Shown: positions 1 through 11,373 of the stretch, piece after piece | How positions within the stretch are numbered: the stretch's first letter is position 1 | Layout of the letters: the number at the start of each line of letters is the position of its first letter | From: Physella acuta | Taxonomy: Eukaryota > Mollusca > Gastropoda > Physidae | NCBI RefSeq assembly: GCF_028476545.1 | Contig: NW_026732026.1 | Span: 186,001 to 250,000, forward strand | Direction of reading: 5' to 3' | DNA: 64,000 nt | The notes under the pieces: model-generated | Told to the model about the DNA's origin: nothing | Database searches by the model: none | The model's input: the letters and a program-made list of their open reading frames with translations, nothing else | Program-made: the position numbers and the translations under genes

Positions 1-198
1 TTTTTTCTCAACTGTTTTTTTTTTGTCAGATATTAATGAAATTCATCCACTCCTCCGTGAAATATTTCTAAATTTGTCTTTACAATCTAATTCTGTTTTC
101 TTATTGATCTATGCTGTTTAACTTTTGCCTTTTTGTAAATCTTTTGTAAATCTCGAGTTGAATTATCTGACGTTTTGCTTTTCTCTCTCTTTACTCAG

Positions 199-210
199 AT
201 GGTATTATAG
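199..210 (+). CDS. Trim9: Candidate 12-nt microexon of TRIM9
   Basis: Seen: a CTGAC branch-point-like motif near 167-171, a pyrimidine tract, the acceptor TTACTCAG ending at 198, twelve bases ATGGTATTATAG, then the consensus donor GTAAGT at 211. Both splice sites are strong and separated by only 12 nt. The next recognisable exon (2284) begins in phase 1, needing one base from upstream. A 12-nt exon keeps that phase. If the upstream exon ends in G, inclusion reads Asp-Gly-Ile-Ile-Ala and skipping reads Ala, so both forms stay open. Known: microexons of 3-27 nt are enriched in neuronal genes, and TRIM9 is neuronal. Inference: an alternatively used cassette adding four residues just before the FN3 domain. 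The alternative is chance juxtaposition of two splice motifs. The upstream exon is outside the window, so its last base cannot be checked. Confidence 0.55.
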   Translation: MVL

Positions 211-2283
211 GTAAGTTGGTTTCCCCCTCACCCATTGTGTTTTTTTTTTGATGTTGTGAAAACCCGTTACCTCAGCTTGATATTTTTGTTTCGGTTTTCG
301 TGCCTGATATATTTTTAAACATCTTGGTTGCTAATTTTTTGTTGTAAAAATTCGATTTAGTTTCGTTAAAACGTGTTTATTTTTATTTTTTATTTGGTTT
401 CTCGCGCTGGCGCATGCGTGAATGGAGACTATCGTGACCTAATTTACGTGACCTAATTGTCGTGTACTTTTTTTTTTTGTCAACAAACATTTGTATGTTT
501 AAAGCCGTAAGCATGTTCTCTGTCACTGACATATAAAAAAAAACACTCTAAAAATAGATATCACGTGATTGTCAATGCCTTGAAATTTTTGTCATGCTCA
601 AGTGTTATTATTGTGTTACCATAACTTGCTTTTTGTTATTGTTTACTGTAATTCAAACACGCCTGACCTGTATGATAACATCACATCCAATTCTTAAGTA
701 CTATTCACATGAAACTGATTGTTCGGTGTTATAGTTAGTCATATTTTCCTTCTAAAAGCATCGTTTCTTGTTCTTGTTTGACCTACCCATATGTCTTCAC
801 GCTCTAGTTATTTCAGATTAAACATTGTTTATGCTCTAATCATTAATTAAGATTCGTTAATGAAATGTGAATTACTTACAAACCACAAAGTAATGCATTC
901 CCCCATCCCCCACCCCACCTATTCATATACCATATTCACTCCGTTCAGGAGTTTCTTCATGTTTCAACAAATGTATTATGTTTTGTTTTTTAATTTAAAG
1001 ATTTTTTTTTTGTGTCAAACAATTAAATACTTAAAACTAATTAGCGCACGAATTATCATGTTGCATCGTGAAACTTAACGCCGACAGGAACTCTCTAAAA
1101 AAAAAGGATGTGTAATGGTGAACCTTTACATCTGAATACATAAATAGATTTTTTATAATTGGTTTTGATCTTTGTTTACCCCCCCCCCCTCCACCTAAAC
1201 ACAGTGCACACAGTGTGAAGCACTGTACGCAACAGATGCGAGCCAAGTAAATAACAAAACTCTCCAATTAAAATGTTTACCGGGTACCACAGCTTTAGAA
1301 CTAAAGATAAATCTGGCTGAAATTGTAGTCTACTCGCCAACAGATGAGTATGTGAGTTCAAGGGCAGCGCTCATTAGTTCAGGAGTTTAAGGGGAAAGTA
1401 TCACCCAATGTAAAAGTGACCAAAGAATATACAAAAAAAAATTATTGCACATACACACATGCATTTTTTACCCTAGTAGTTATAATCAAGGAGCTATAAA
1501 ACGGCACATAAAAGAAAGTCAATGTATGATGCAAAAAAAAATAAATAAATAATTTGACCCAAAAAATTGTAATAAGAAATCTAGGACTGCAGTTTTCTAG
1601 CATTTTGGCCCTTCCTGCTGAAAATACGTAAGGAGATCATGAGATGCATATCAAGGTAACCTACGCCTGGAACTAGCAGATTTTTATTGTGACAACATTT
1701 GTTTATTTTACAATTTTTGAGAGCCAAACATGGGGACGGCGTGGCCTAGCGGTAGAGAGCTAGACTGTTAACCCGAGAGTCACGAGTTCGAATAAGTGGA
1801 ACGTCCCTAACTCACGTTATATTCCGTGTCTATTAATCAATCACACAATTTAACCCGCTTCAAGATGCTGTCTTTCATATGGTCTCGAGTTCGAATCCGG
1901 GTTCAGAAAGAAGAGCGACTCGTGTTTGGGTACAAATGGAAAAAGACAATAATTTCCAAAAAAAATGTATAAGAAACTATTTTTTTTAAATACTTTTTTT
2001 TAGTGACGTAAAGTTTGAAAAACAGGACTTTATGATGCTTTAAGTTTCAAGATAAAACTTTACCCTTTCGTTAGATGAATAAAGTAAAAATAACTTTACT
2101 CTGTTTTTGAGATAAATAAAGTAAAGAAGTAAAGATAAATTTGATCTTGTATTTTAACGTTAAATCTTGACTCTGCACATCAAGACGTTAAAAACTTGAC
2201 CATATATTTTGTGGTTAAAAAAACTTGCCCCTATATCTTGTGATTTAAAAAAAAAGCCTGACCGTGTACTTTACTACCCCCAG
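211..2283 (+). other. TRIM9 intron, 5' part of window
   Basis: AT-rich intron between the microexon candidate and FN3 exon A; if the microexon is not real, the intron continues left of the window. It contains an NRF1-like GGCGCATGCGTG at 409-420 and a tRNA-derived SINE (about 1732-1960). From about 2040 to 2270 there is a degenerate A/T-rich quasi-repeat built on 'aaactt...accat/ccctatatt'. No other gene was seen. Confidence 0.6.
1732..1960 (+). mobile_element. tRNA-derived SINE copy (A), possibly composite
   Basis: A tRNA-like head starts at GGGGACGG. A box A-like GTGGCCTAGCGGT lies at 1741-1753 and a box B-like CGAGTTCGAAT near 1782-1792, the usual pol III internal promoter spacing. A second box B-like stretch (CGAGTTCGAATCCGGGTTC) near 1885-1903 suggests either two nested copies or a dimer. 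The head closely matches the copy at 58525 and the minus-strand copy ending at 39460, so this is a dispersed family. The D and T stems do not form a complete tRNA gene. Confidence 0.6.
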
Positions 2284-2423
2284 CCCCGGGCTCGCCTGTG
2301 ATCATCCCCGAGGAGTGTTCGTGTGAAAACAACAGCGTGACCATTGCCTGGGCCCCCCAGATGGGCAGCGTGGTGGAGGCCTACACGCTTGAACTGGATG
2401 ACGGGAACGGTGGAGATTTTAGG
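2284..2423 (+). CDS. Trim9: TRIM9 exon: first half of the FN3 domain
   Basis: Encodes PGSPVIIPEECSCENN onward to ELDDGNGGDFR, which I recognise as the N-terminal half of the FN3 domain of TRIM9/TRIM67. The acceptor is ACTACCCCCAG ending at 2283 and the donor is GTAAGC at 2424. The exon starts in phase 1 (two bases CC complete an Ala codon) and ends in phase 0 after AGG (Arg). Together with the exon at 19493 it makes a 279-nt, 93-codon FN3 unit. Known of the family: TRIM9 is a RING, B-box, coiled-coil, COS, FN3, SPRY E3 ligase of neurons; it interacts with netrin-receptor signalling and SNAP25 and localises to axons and synapses. GC and codon use are far higher than in the flanking intron, as expected for a conserved exon. 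TRIM67 is not separable from this fragment; invertebrates usually carry one TRIM9/67 gene. Confidence 0.9.
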
Positions 2424-2443
2424 GTAAGCTCCTTCACACTGTC

Positions 2444-2664
<221 letters not shown>

Positions 2665-2877
2665 GTGTGTGTGCTTTTGTTTGTGTGTATGTGTGTATGG
2701 TTGGGTGAGTTCACCATCTCTGTTTTTGTGGGGTACTGTTGTGGCAGGGTAAGTTCCATGTCAATGTGTGAGTGTGTGTGAGAGAGTTTGTGTGATTGTG
2801 TGTGTGTGGTGCAGCTTAAGGCTGCTGTCACTGACGGTATGCTAGAGTAAGTTCCCCTTGGTAAATTGGAATTGATA

Positions 2878-3030
2878 CTTTGAGTTCCCTGTGAGTTCCT
2901 TGTTAGTTCCATGTTAGTTCCCTGTTAGTTCCCTGTTAGTTCCTTGTGAGTTCCTTGTTAGTTCCCTGTTAGTTCCCTATGGGCCCCCTGTTAGTTCCAT
3001 GTGAGTTCCCTGTTAGTTCCTATTAGTTGT
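2878..3030 (+). repeat. 11-bp minisatellite (TTAGTTCCCTG)
   Basis: About 13 units of TTAGTTCCCTG with G/T and C/T variants (GTGAGTTCCTT and similar). Confidence 0.85.
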
Positions 3031-3516
3031 ACATAGCTCGGTTTAACTGAATATGACTAAGGAGACTAACCTGGTTCTGGATCATTATAGTGCAAAGATT
3101 AGGATTAGTGAGGAAAAAATTAACAGTTTATTGATTCAAAAGTTAGATTTAGTGAGAGAAGTTAGAAGATGACTTATTTAAAGGTCAGTTTTAGTAAAAT
3201 GAAGCACTATCGAAACGTTTTCACTTGACTGATATAATTGAGAGACAAATCTTGGTTAACTTGACGTTAGGAGACCTGGACCACGGTCAATAAATCAGAG
3301 GTTGACATGTCAAGATAACGGTCAACATTTAGAGAAGGTTGACAGTCTCGTGCATGTAGGAGATTTTCACCCACATGAGGGTGCATTTGTGTGGGGTGTG
3401 GGGTTACGTAATAAACAACATTTCCGGTGTAAGAATATTCTAGAACCAATAGTGCTAACGGTAGTGTTAAAAATATTTTTTTCTCTAGACCTACGGGAGT
3501 CGTTTTTTTTTTTTAA

Positions 3517-4413
3517 GGGCAGGTTAAACCCCCCCCCAAAATACAAATTTAAGTCAGAAATGTTGATTTTTGAAAATCTATTGTTTCTGAAACTACATTC
3601 AATTCTGAACATTTTTGTATAATCATTTTGCAAAATTTTTTATTGCTAGTATTTTTTATATTTTTTTAATTAATGAGACTAATGACGTAATTCACCTATA
3701 TTAAGCAACATTAAGCAACATAAAAATTAAAAACTAACTAAAATAGATGTTCTTATTGCTGAGTAAGAGGCTCCAGATGCAATTTATGTAACTGGGAGGT
3801 TTTAAAAATGACTTATTTGGTATAGTTTTCGCTTTTTCTCGTTTTTTTCAAATTTAGTATATTTTTCACTATTTAGCGTTTTTCTCAAAATGTTACTTTT
3901 CAACAAAATTGTACCAGTCAAATCACTATAACTCAAAAACTAATTGAGATATTTAGCTGAAATTTTGCACACATGTTTACTAAACACTGCTTGTAAAGTT
4001 GAACTAAAAGAATTTCTATATCTTTGAAACTTCTCATTTTATAAAAAAAAAGCTAAGTCTACTCCCTACTTTTTGGAAAAATTTTAGGTCTCACTTTTAA
4101 AAAATTTGGCTAAAATCCATTTTTTATTATTTTCTAATTCTTTTAGTTCATCTTTTTTGTAATTGCGTATATTACACTATATTAAAGATTTGTGTTATTC
4201 TGACAAACAGAAGCTGTGTTATTTTGATTTCAATGAGGGCTAATTTTGAGCTATTTTACCCTAAAAATGACACTTTTTAGAAAATATTTTCTCAAAACCA
4301 TAACTTTTTAGTGATTTTTTTGCATTTTTTTCATATACTATGCTAGTTACAACTTCCTTATCACTCAAAAAAGTCCTAACACCTAAATTTCAATTTGGGG
4401 GTTTAACCTGCCC
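3517..4413. mobile_element. Non-autonomous TIR DNA transposon flanked by TTAA
   Basis: The left end reads TTAA then GGGCAGGTTAAACCCCC; the right end reads GGGGGTTTAACCTGCCC then TTAA. This is a perfect 17-bp inverted repeat with weaker similarity further in, flanked on both sides by TTAA (3513-3516 and 4414-4417). The interior (about 860 bp) is A/T-rich and carries no transposase frame. TTAA target duplication is typical of piggyBac-type elements. Because TTAA is palindromic and the tip is GGG rather than the common CCC, a Harbinger-like TWA target is the alternative. The superfamily is uncertain; the TIR element itself is well supported. Confidence 0.8.
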
Positions 4414-4627
4414 TTAAATCTTTGTAACACAAATTTTACATTCCGTTCGTGTTTTTTTTTACACCGGATCTGAAAGAGAAATAAACAAATTTAAAGTAAA
4501 ATCCTCGGGAAAAATACCCAAACTTTTAACAAGTTAAAAAACCCACAACTAATCTATGGATGCAAATCAGTGGAGCAGGGGAATCCCCTTAGGGTTAGTG
4601 ATTTCTGTGATGTAGTCAACGGAAGTT

Positions 4628-4762
4628 CTAAGACTTTTTTGTTGGAAGACTTTTTTGTTGTAAGACTTTTTTATTGTAAGACTTTTTTGTTATAAAACTT
4701 TTTTGTTGTAAGCATTTTTTGGTGTAAGACTTTTTTGTTGTAAGAATTTTTCCTTTTTTTTG
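4628..4762 (+). repeat. 16-bp minisatellite (TAAGACTTTTTTGTTG)
   Basis: About eight units of TAAGACTTTTTTGTTG, degenerating rightward. 4418-4627 and 4763-5116 hold only A/T-rich intron. Confidence 0.85.
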
Positions 4763-5116
4763 GCTGGTTTAAGACTTTAGTTGGATGGTGTGGCGGTCAA
4801 GTTGTAAAACTTTTGTTGAATGTTACCTCATTAAGCCACCCAATTCTCCTTCTGATAACCTATGTAACACAAAGCCTCAGTTGTTGTTTTTTTTTTTTTT
4901 TAAAGAAGAAAAACTTAATTTGTTTTGTTTTTTTGCTAATTAGAGAACATTCTGACTCCCCCGAGTTCACTCATCAAAATACAAGAAATTCCAGTCTACA
5001 CAATTCACACGAACAGCCATAAAACGAGGCGCGCAAAACAAAAGTTGTTAAGGCACAATGTGACAGCGCCACCTGTAGAATTAGCGCACAACAAAAAACA
5101 TACAGACTTGTAGATA

Positions 5117-6265
5117 AGAAGGGGAACAACAGCAGAAACAGGGGGAACAACAACAGAAACAGGGGGAACAACAGCAGAAACAGGGGGAACAACAGCAGAA
5201 ACAGGGGAAACAACAGCAGAAACAGGGGGAACAACAGCAAAAACAGGGAGGACAACAGCAGAAACAGGAGGAACAACAGCAGAAACAGGGGGAACAACAG
5301 CAGAAACAGGGGGAACAACAGCAGAAACAGGGCGAACAACAGCAGAAACAGGGGGAACAACAGCAAAAACAGGGGGAACAACAGCACAACAGCAGAAACA
5401 GGGGGAACAACAACAGAAACAGGGGGAACAACAGCAGAAACAGGGGGAACAACAGCAGAAACAGGGGGAACAACAGCAAAAACAGGGAGGACAACAGCAG
5501 AAACAGGAGAAACAACAGCAGAAACAGGGGGAACAACAGCAGAAACAGGGGGAACAACAGCAGAAACAGGGCGAACAACAGCAGAAACAGGGGGAACAAC
5601 AGCAAAAACAGGGGGAACAACAGCACAACAGCAGAAACAGGGGGAACAACAGCAGAAACAGGGGGAATAATAGTTGTAACAGGGGGAACAATAGCAGAAA
5701 CAGTGGGAACAACAGCAGAAATAGGGGGAACAACAGCAGAAACAGGGGGAACAACAGCAGAAATAGGGGGAACAACAGCAGAAACAGGGGGAACAACAGC
5801 AGAAACAGGGGGAACAACAGCAGAAACAGGGGGAATAATAGATGTAACAGGGGGAACAATAGCAGAAACAGGGGGAACAATAGCAGAAATAGGGGGAACA
5901 ACAGCAGAAACAGGAGGAACAACAGCAGAAACAGGGGGAACAACAGCAGAAACAGGGGGAACAACAGCAGAAACAGGGGGAACAACAGCAGAAACAGGGG
6001 GAACAACAGCAGAAACAGGGGGAACAACAGCAGAAACAGTGGGAACAACAGAAAAAACAGAGGGAACAACATCTGAAACAGGGGGAACAACAGCAGAAAC
6101 AGGGGGAATAATAGTTGTAACAGGGGGAATAACAGCAGAAACGGGGCAATAATAGTTGTAACAGGGGGAACAACAGCAGAAACAGGGGGAATAATAGTTG
6201 TAACAGGGGGAAAAACAGCAGAAACAGGGGGAATAACAGCAGAAACGGGGAATAATAGTTGTAAC
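5117..6265 (+). repeat. 21-bp minisatellite, about 54 copies
   Basis: Unit close to GGAACAACAGCAGAAACAGG plus one G, with variants CAACAGCAAAA, TAATAGTTGTAA and GACAACAGC. Because 21 is a multiple of three and the unit lacks stops, it is open in several frames on both strands: a seven-residue TTAETGG repeat on +, and FCCCSPC or LLLFPLF on -. I do not call a gene. There is no start context, splice signal or non-repeat domain, and the array lies inside the TRIM9 intron. Some 240-bp blocks recur (5117-5390 resembles 5395-5640), showing block duplication. Confidence 0.95.
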
Positions 6266-7479
6266 AGGGGGAGCAATTGCTACAGCAGGGCGAACGAGCG
6301 CTGTACCCGTGGAATAACCGTTACAACATGGGTGAAGGGAGGGGGTAGCTGCACTGTTTTAATTAACACCTCCGCTCCGCGTCTGTTGTTTTAAATAACT
6401 CACGGCAATTGTTAAAGAAAACAGACAATTTCAAACTACAGACCAGAGCAGATAGCTTATCTATTTCTGTCAAGGTTTGACTGGAAACTTTTTTCTCAAA
6501 CATTTTGTTCTCCTAAGTTTTTGTTGTTTAAACTACGTTTTGGTTGTTTTTATGAGGCGTTTTTTAAAAACACATTTTGATAACACTCTAGCGCATTGTA
6601 GACTAGGCCTACATGCTTATTTTAACAACTGTTTTCTTTTTTGTACACATTTTTTTTCTCCAAATATTCCTTACATTATTTAGATCTAATATTACATTGC
6701 AGGTGCTTAGTATTTTAAGGTCGTTTTTTCCGTATTTTTTTCTTCTGCTGTTGTTGATATGAAGGGTAAAAGCAGTTATGGCGTTTTATATTGCGCAACC
6801 GTTTTAAAAAACATCGATTAGAATCTAGTTCAGTTTTGACCTAATAGACAAAAAGGTTGGCTCTAATTAAAGTAATTAGCTGATGGCGTACAGCGCGAGG
6901 AATGAACGGACATTGGTGCTGATGTGGTCTCCATACTGGTAGTGACCAACGGCATACGAGATTGGTGCTGATGTAGTCTCATCCTGGTGGTGACCAACGG
7001 TACACCAGTAACGTTACATTCATCAGCTTCGACTTCTAGCTTTTAATTATACTGTTGGACTGAGTTTTCTCCCACACAAGTATTACGTGTCAACTTGTTG
7101 TGCGCCATATAGGCCGTTGACTCAGATTTCAGCCTGTTTTTTTTTTTGGACTGGCTTCCATCTAATAACAAACTACAAGGCAGCAGTTGTTTGATATTGG
7201 AGTTTTCTATCCTAGATGGGTTGCTGCCTCCAACTATCGAGCCTCATCTACCCGTGCCCTGGTTTCGAACTCGGGACTTTTAGGTTTAGTGATTGAGCTT
7301 TACTGATCCGACCTTGCCGACAATCAATAGTGATTGATTTCTTTTTTAAAAAAGTGTTAAATGCACATTTTTGCGCACTTTTTGAACTGAGTCTATACGG
7401 GTCACGTGTGTAGATCTCCATCAATCGGCTTAGACTGATCGATCTAAAAATAACTACCGGAAAATATAAAAACTCGGCA
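6266..7479. other. Unannotated intron; two-copy repeat and a decayed SINE
   Basis: No coding signal. A 41-bp motif starting ATTGGTGCTGATGT occurs twice (6912-6952 and 6961-7001). At about 7190-7320 a minus-strand box B-like GAGTTCGAAACC (plus-strand GGTTTCGAACTC) followed by a tRNA-like stretch looks like an old SINE fragment. Confidence 0.5.
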
Positions 7480-7539
7480 CAATGCCAACCTATGCCGCTC
7501 TCGCCTCGGCGGAGTAAAAAAAAAAAACAATATCACAAT

Positions 7540-7660
7540 CTAAACAGGAAGTGACGATTTAATGCTCGTGGGAAACACGATACGGTGGCGCGTGACGCCG
7601 CGTGAAACTTGTGAACCTGACGTCACGCCGGCCTTGACGAAGGTGTGAGTCTACAAAACA
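7540..7660. promoter_or_regulatory. Candidate cis-regulatory motif cluster: Su(H), CRE, ETS
   Basis: Within 120 bp of CpG-rich sequence there is AGGAAGTGACG (ETS-like), CGTGGGAA at 7567-7574 (matches the Su(H)/RBPJ consensus), and TGACGTCA at 7618-7625 (a perfect CRE). No repeat structure explains it. Motif presence alone does not prove function. Confidence 0.35.
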
Positions 7661-7880
7661 AAGATTAGCAGCCTTGTCTTATAGCAGCGGGGGTGTTTAG
7701 TCAACACGGTGCATAAAAGGAACAAACAAATTTTTTATTCCACAAAAAAAAAAACAAAAAAAAAACAAAAAAAAAAAAAACGCAGGCTGATTCTCCAGCC
7801 GGCGCCATTAATTACAATGGCCCAACCCTACACGCGCCGCTGTTATTAAAAAACAAGGAGTCATAACTGCAGCCCTCTAG

Positions 7881-7892
7881 TGCGCATGCGCC
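7881..7892. promoter_or_regulatory. NRF1-like palindrome
   Basis: TGCGCATGCGCC fits the NRF1 consensus (YGCGCAYGCGCR) in all but the last base, within a CpG-rich stretch (7790-7900). Confidence 0.4.
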
Positions 7893-8479
7893 GCGTCTGA
7901 TGCGGTAATTACTTTATTCCTTCACAAGTCTTCGCACATTTGCCTTTTTTTGTTACACCATTGGTCACGTGTTCCCCGTTAACTCTGACCGTCTAGTCTG
8001 ATCCTTTTTGTATCCCATAATCCGGTGAGCTTTAATGCTTCCATTTCCGGTGGGGGGGGGGGGGGGGCGGGCTATAGAAAACCGGCATACATGTGCAGTC
8101 GTCTGCAACGTCATGAGCTTTTAAGTACCTAATTATAAATCCACCGTGGCTGCTTACAAAGTGGGTTGTACAAAGGACCAGCGTGAAGCTGATTATATTG
8201 TTACACCAACAAAAGTTCAAAAGGTGTACAAATTCCTTAAAAGTTCCAGGTTTATATTCATGCATGGAATATCCCCCCCCCCCCCCCCCCCCCGCCCCTA
8301 CTGTAACTGAGATCTGTTTATTTTAGAACATTTTTTTAAAACTCTCATAACCATTTAAAGTTCTAACCTTGGGCTGATTTAGTTTCTGGTTTGTCTTAAC
8401 CTTGCAGCGACATTGACCTTCGACCCCCCCCCCCCCCTCCAAGTTTTTCCCACACCGCGTGAATCACACCTTACGTTTG

Positions 8480-8790
8480 ACACCACCCAACGATTGATCT
8501 CTGCGCATGCGCACTGCGTGGCCCCCCATTTATTTATTTTTTTGGCCTCCTGGACATGCGCGCCTAATTGCCGTCAGTCGAGACAAGGTAAGATGGCGGC
8601 GTCAAGAGACAAGAGAACCAAAACCAATAGCCGAGTCGAAACTTTTAGATCCCTTGTGCCCCACGTCCCCTCTCAGACCATGTTTTTAGCCCAGCCAATC
8701 AAAGCTTTGAGATTCTGAGTTTCATTAGAGCTTCACTCACGCCACATCTGGTCACGGGGGTTTTAAAAAAAAATCTGGCCAGCCGAGGTA
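8480..8790 (+). promoter_or_regulatory. Candidate intronic TATA-less promoter and first exon
   Basis: A perfect NRF1 palindrome TGCGCATGCGCA (8502-8513) is followed about 75 bp later by GAGACAAG|GTAAGA, a consensus splice donor with GT at 8588-8589. Overlapping it is AAGATGGCGGC (8590-8600), the full YY1 consensus that marks many CpG-type promoters just downstream of the start site. A short open frame (Met-Ala-Ala-Ser-Arg-Asp-Lys...) begins at the ATG at 8592 and ends at 8718. A second donor-like GAGGTAAAT lies near 8787. Inference: an alternative TRIM9 first exon splicing to 19493, or the promoter of a nested transcript. The alternative is a mobile-element remnant or chance. Confidence 0.35.
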
Positions 8791-9769
8791 AATACGTAAC
8801 CATAGTAACCTTGTACTCTAATTGAACGCTTGGATTTTTAAATTTATTTTTGTATTTAAACGAAACATTATTTAGATGGACGTCCTAGCTAGCTAGTTAT
8901 ATTATCTGTATGTGTGTGTGTGTGGGGGGGGGGGGGGGGGTACCGTTGTTAAGGGGGTTCATTTTGGGGGTGGGGGAGGAGGGGGGGGGGTGAAAGAACT
9001 AGTAATTGAGATGTTTGAGATGTGTCCTGATAAATTATGCAAATCTTTTAAAGAACGTTTGACACGAAACCTGCTCCGGGGTCAGCAGCATTATAAAGCT
9101 TTCATTGTAATTATGCTAATGACCCATTAGGCAAATTATGACGGACGCCTTGTTTATCTTCGTTGCTTTTTTGTGTGGAATTCATTCAACTTTGACACAA
9201 GAATTCGTTACATAAACAGATTTTTTTGAGACGAACTTATTGGAAGGCGAGGACAAAGGAAATAATCCAGTAGGAAATCTAAGTTCTAATCTGGGGCTAA
9301 GGCTAGCGGCCCGCATAGGCAGGGAATGGGTTGGGATCGGTTACGTCATGGTGCCGACGAGGTGATGTTTAGCTAAATTAATTAGCTCGTGCTGGCGTGC
9401 ACCAAATCATACCCTCACCCCCCCCCCCCTCACCGCTCAGCCTTTGTCGGCTTCGATAAGGTTTAGGGTTAGGTGTCGTTCATTAATGACGTCACGATAG
9501 TTTAGACAATTCTTATACCACCCCCCCCCCCCCCCACCCACAAATCTCATCACCTCACATATCGTGACAAAATTTATACATCGTCCATTGTGACGTTACA
9601 GTAGCGTCTACCCACCCTTCAAATAACCATGACCCTGAAGTCAATTTTTTTAAAAACCCAAACCATCGCAGGTGTAGTGACATTAGTTACGGTACAGCTC
9701 ATTGGTCATGTGATAGCTAGAGTTTAGGTTAAGGCCATCGCTAGTCCTGGTTTTAGGATGGTTAAAGAG

Positions 9770-9773
<4 letters not shown>
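8791..9773. other. Unannotated intron with long G and C runs
   Basis: Contains G tracts around 8924-8940 and 8965-8990 and C tracts around 9419-9430 and 9521-9535. No exon or element was recognised. Confidence 0.5.

Positions 9774-9853
<80 letters not shown>
9774..9853. repeat. (TA)n microsatellite
   Basis: About 40 uninterrupted TA units. Confidence 0.97.
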
Positions 9854-9858
<5 letters not shown>

Positions 9859-11353
9859 ATCTTGCCTGACCGTCTCAAGGGTATGGCATATATTTGCATA
9901 TCCTGTAATATCAGCTTACAAAAGGAAACAAAAGAGAGCCTATATACAGCACTCGATGGTCCATCCATCACCAGATCTCCCCCCATCTAACGTGAAAGGG
10001 AAGTGAACGAGAAACCTGCGAGCCGGTTCCCTGCCAGCCGGACCCTGCCAGCCGGTCCCTGCACGCTATGTATTGAGCATCTATCATCCCGGACTGTTTA
10101 CATTAGAAAAACCGATGCCGGTTGTCTAAGCCTGGATGTTGAGAATCTTGTATCCCCCCCCCCCCTTATGTTAAAATATTAAAAATAAAAATTAAGTCGT
10201 TACAAAATTTACCGAGGCGTGTAATATTCTATTTAATACCAATTAACCCATATTAAAAAAAATAATTTCCCCGTATTTTTATGTATTAACTAATGCCAAA
10301 GCATACAGATTTCTCTCCCTTGCCTTCTATACACCTCATGTTATTTCTTTCGTCCATTTTTTTTTTGTTTCAATTTTTTATCACTCCCGAAATCCTGCCT
10401 GATGAAATTTTTTTTTATCGAAATATGGAAATCAGATTTTATTGATCAGGTTCGATGGGGAACATGCCCTTTCAGCAGAAAATCTCGTCTGCCGATGTGA
10501 GAGCAGACCAGAGTTAGGGATCTTGAATGTTTCTAGCCCCTGCCTCCTTCCTCTCTTCATCTGCTAGACAAGAGAAGATAAACAGAGAAGTTTTTATTTA
10601 GAGTTACCTCGCATGATTATAAGAATATAGCTATATATATAACGTGTTTTTATGTAACTTCCTTGGATTATTTTGGAGAAATTATTTGGCTCAATAATCC
10701 ATACATCCATAAGATTCCGTAAGGTGTATTTATAAATCCATTTATTATACAGTAATTACATCATTTTAATGGCGGCTGACCGAACCAGCTTACGTTCAAG
10801 TAGTTTAATCAACAACGTAGATTCTCCAGCTAATAATGTTTGTACTTGGGAATCTAGGCTTCATATCTCAGCATGGGACATTCTCAAGTGCTGGGTTTTT
10901 TGTTCAAATTTACTTCCATTTCTTTCGTCTAGTTTTTTTATTCGCGACAATGTTTACCGTATACTGTGACAGAGAACTGCACCGCCCCTCGGGAAGCGAA
11001 CTGGCCCCATACAAAAGCCCACTCCAGTGTGATACCTACTCGGCCAGGTACTAACGCATTCATCTCTCAGTCGTTGAGACAAACATTCAAGGGCGACAAC
11101 CCGTTCACTCGCGCCGGTTTAATGGCCACTAAAATCACGGGAGAAATGAATTGCATTCCTCACAATAAACAGATAGATAGGGGGTAATGTTTTATTGGGT
11201 TAACTTTTTTTATAATCTCGAAGACAAGTAACAAGAGGGAATACTTTTCTTCAAGAGTATTTTGAAATATAAAAAAGGGTCTTAGGTTTCTTTTATCTAT
11301 TCTATTTGCAAACGTATGGAACGTTCTATGGAACGTTACACATACACACAGAG
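9854..11353. other. Unannotated intron
   Basis: Mostly A/T-rich. A short CCCTGCCAGCCGG quasi-repeat lies at about 10020-10065. Overlapping short frames at 10769-11187 show no conserved domain and are not called. A short (TA)n tract (about 11354-11373) abuts the Ty3/Gypsy element. Confidence 0.5.
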
Positions 11354-11373
11354 AATATATATATATATATATA

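Noticed and set aside
4974-6276. Open frames of about 400 codons on the minus strand and 149 codons on the plus strand
   Set aside because: They are generated by a stop-free 21-bp tandem unit; no non-repeat domain, start context or splice structure supports a gene.
10769-11187. Three overlapping plus-strand frames of 66-73 codons
   Set aside because: No conserved motif, no splice sites in register, and composition like the surrounding intron.
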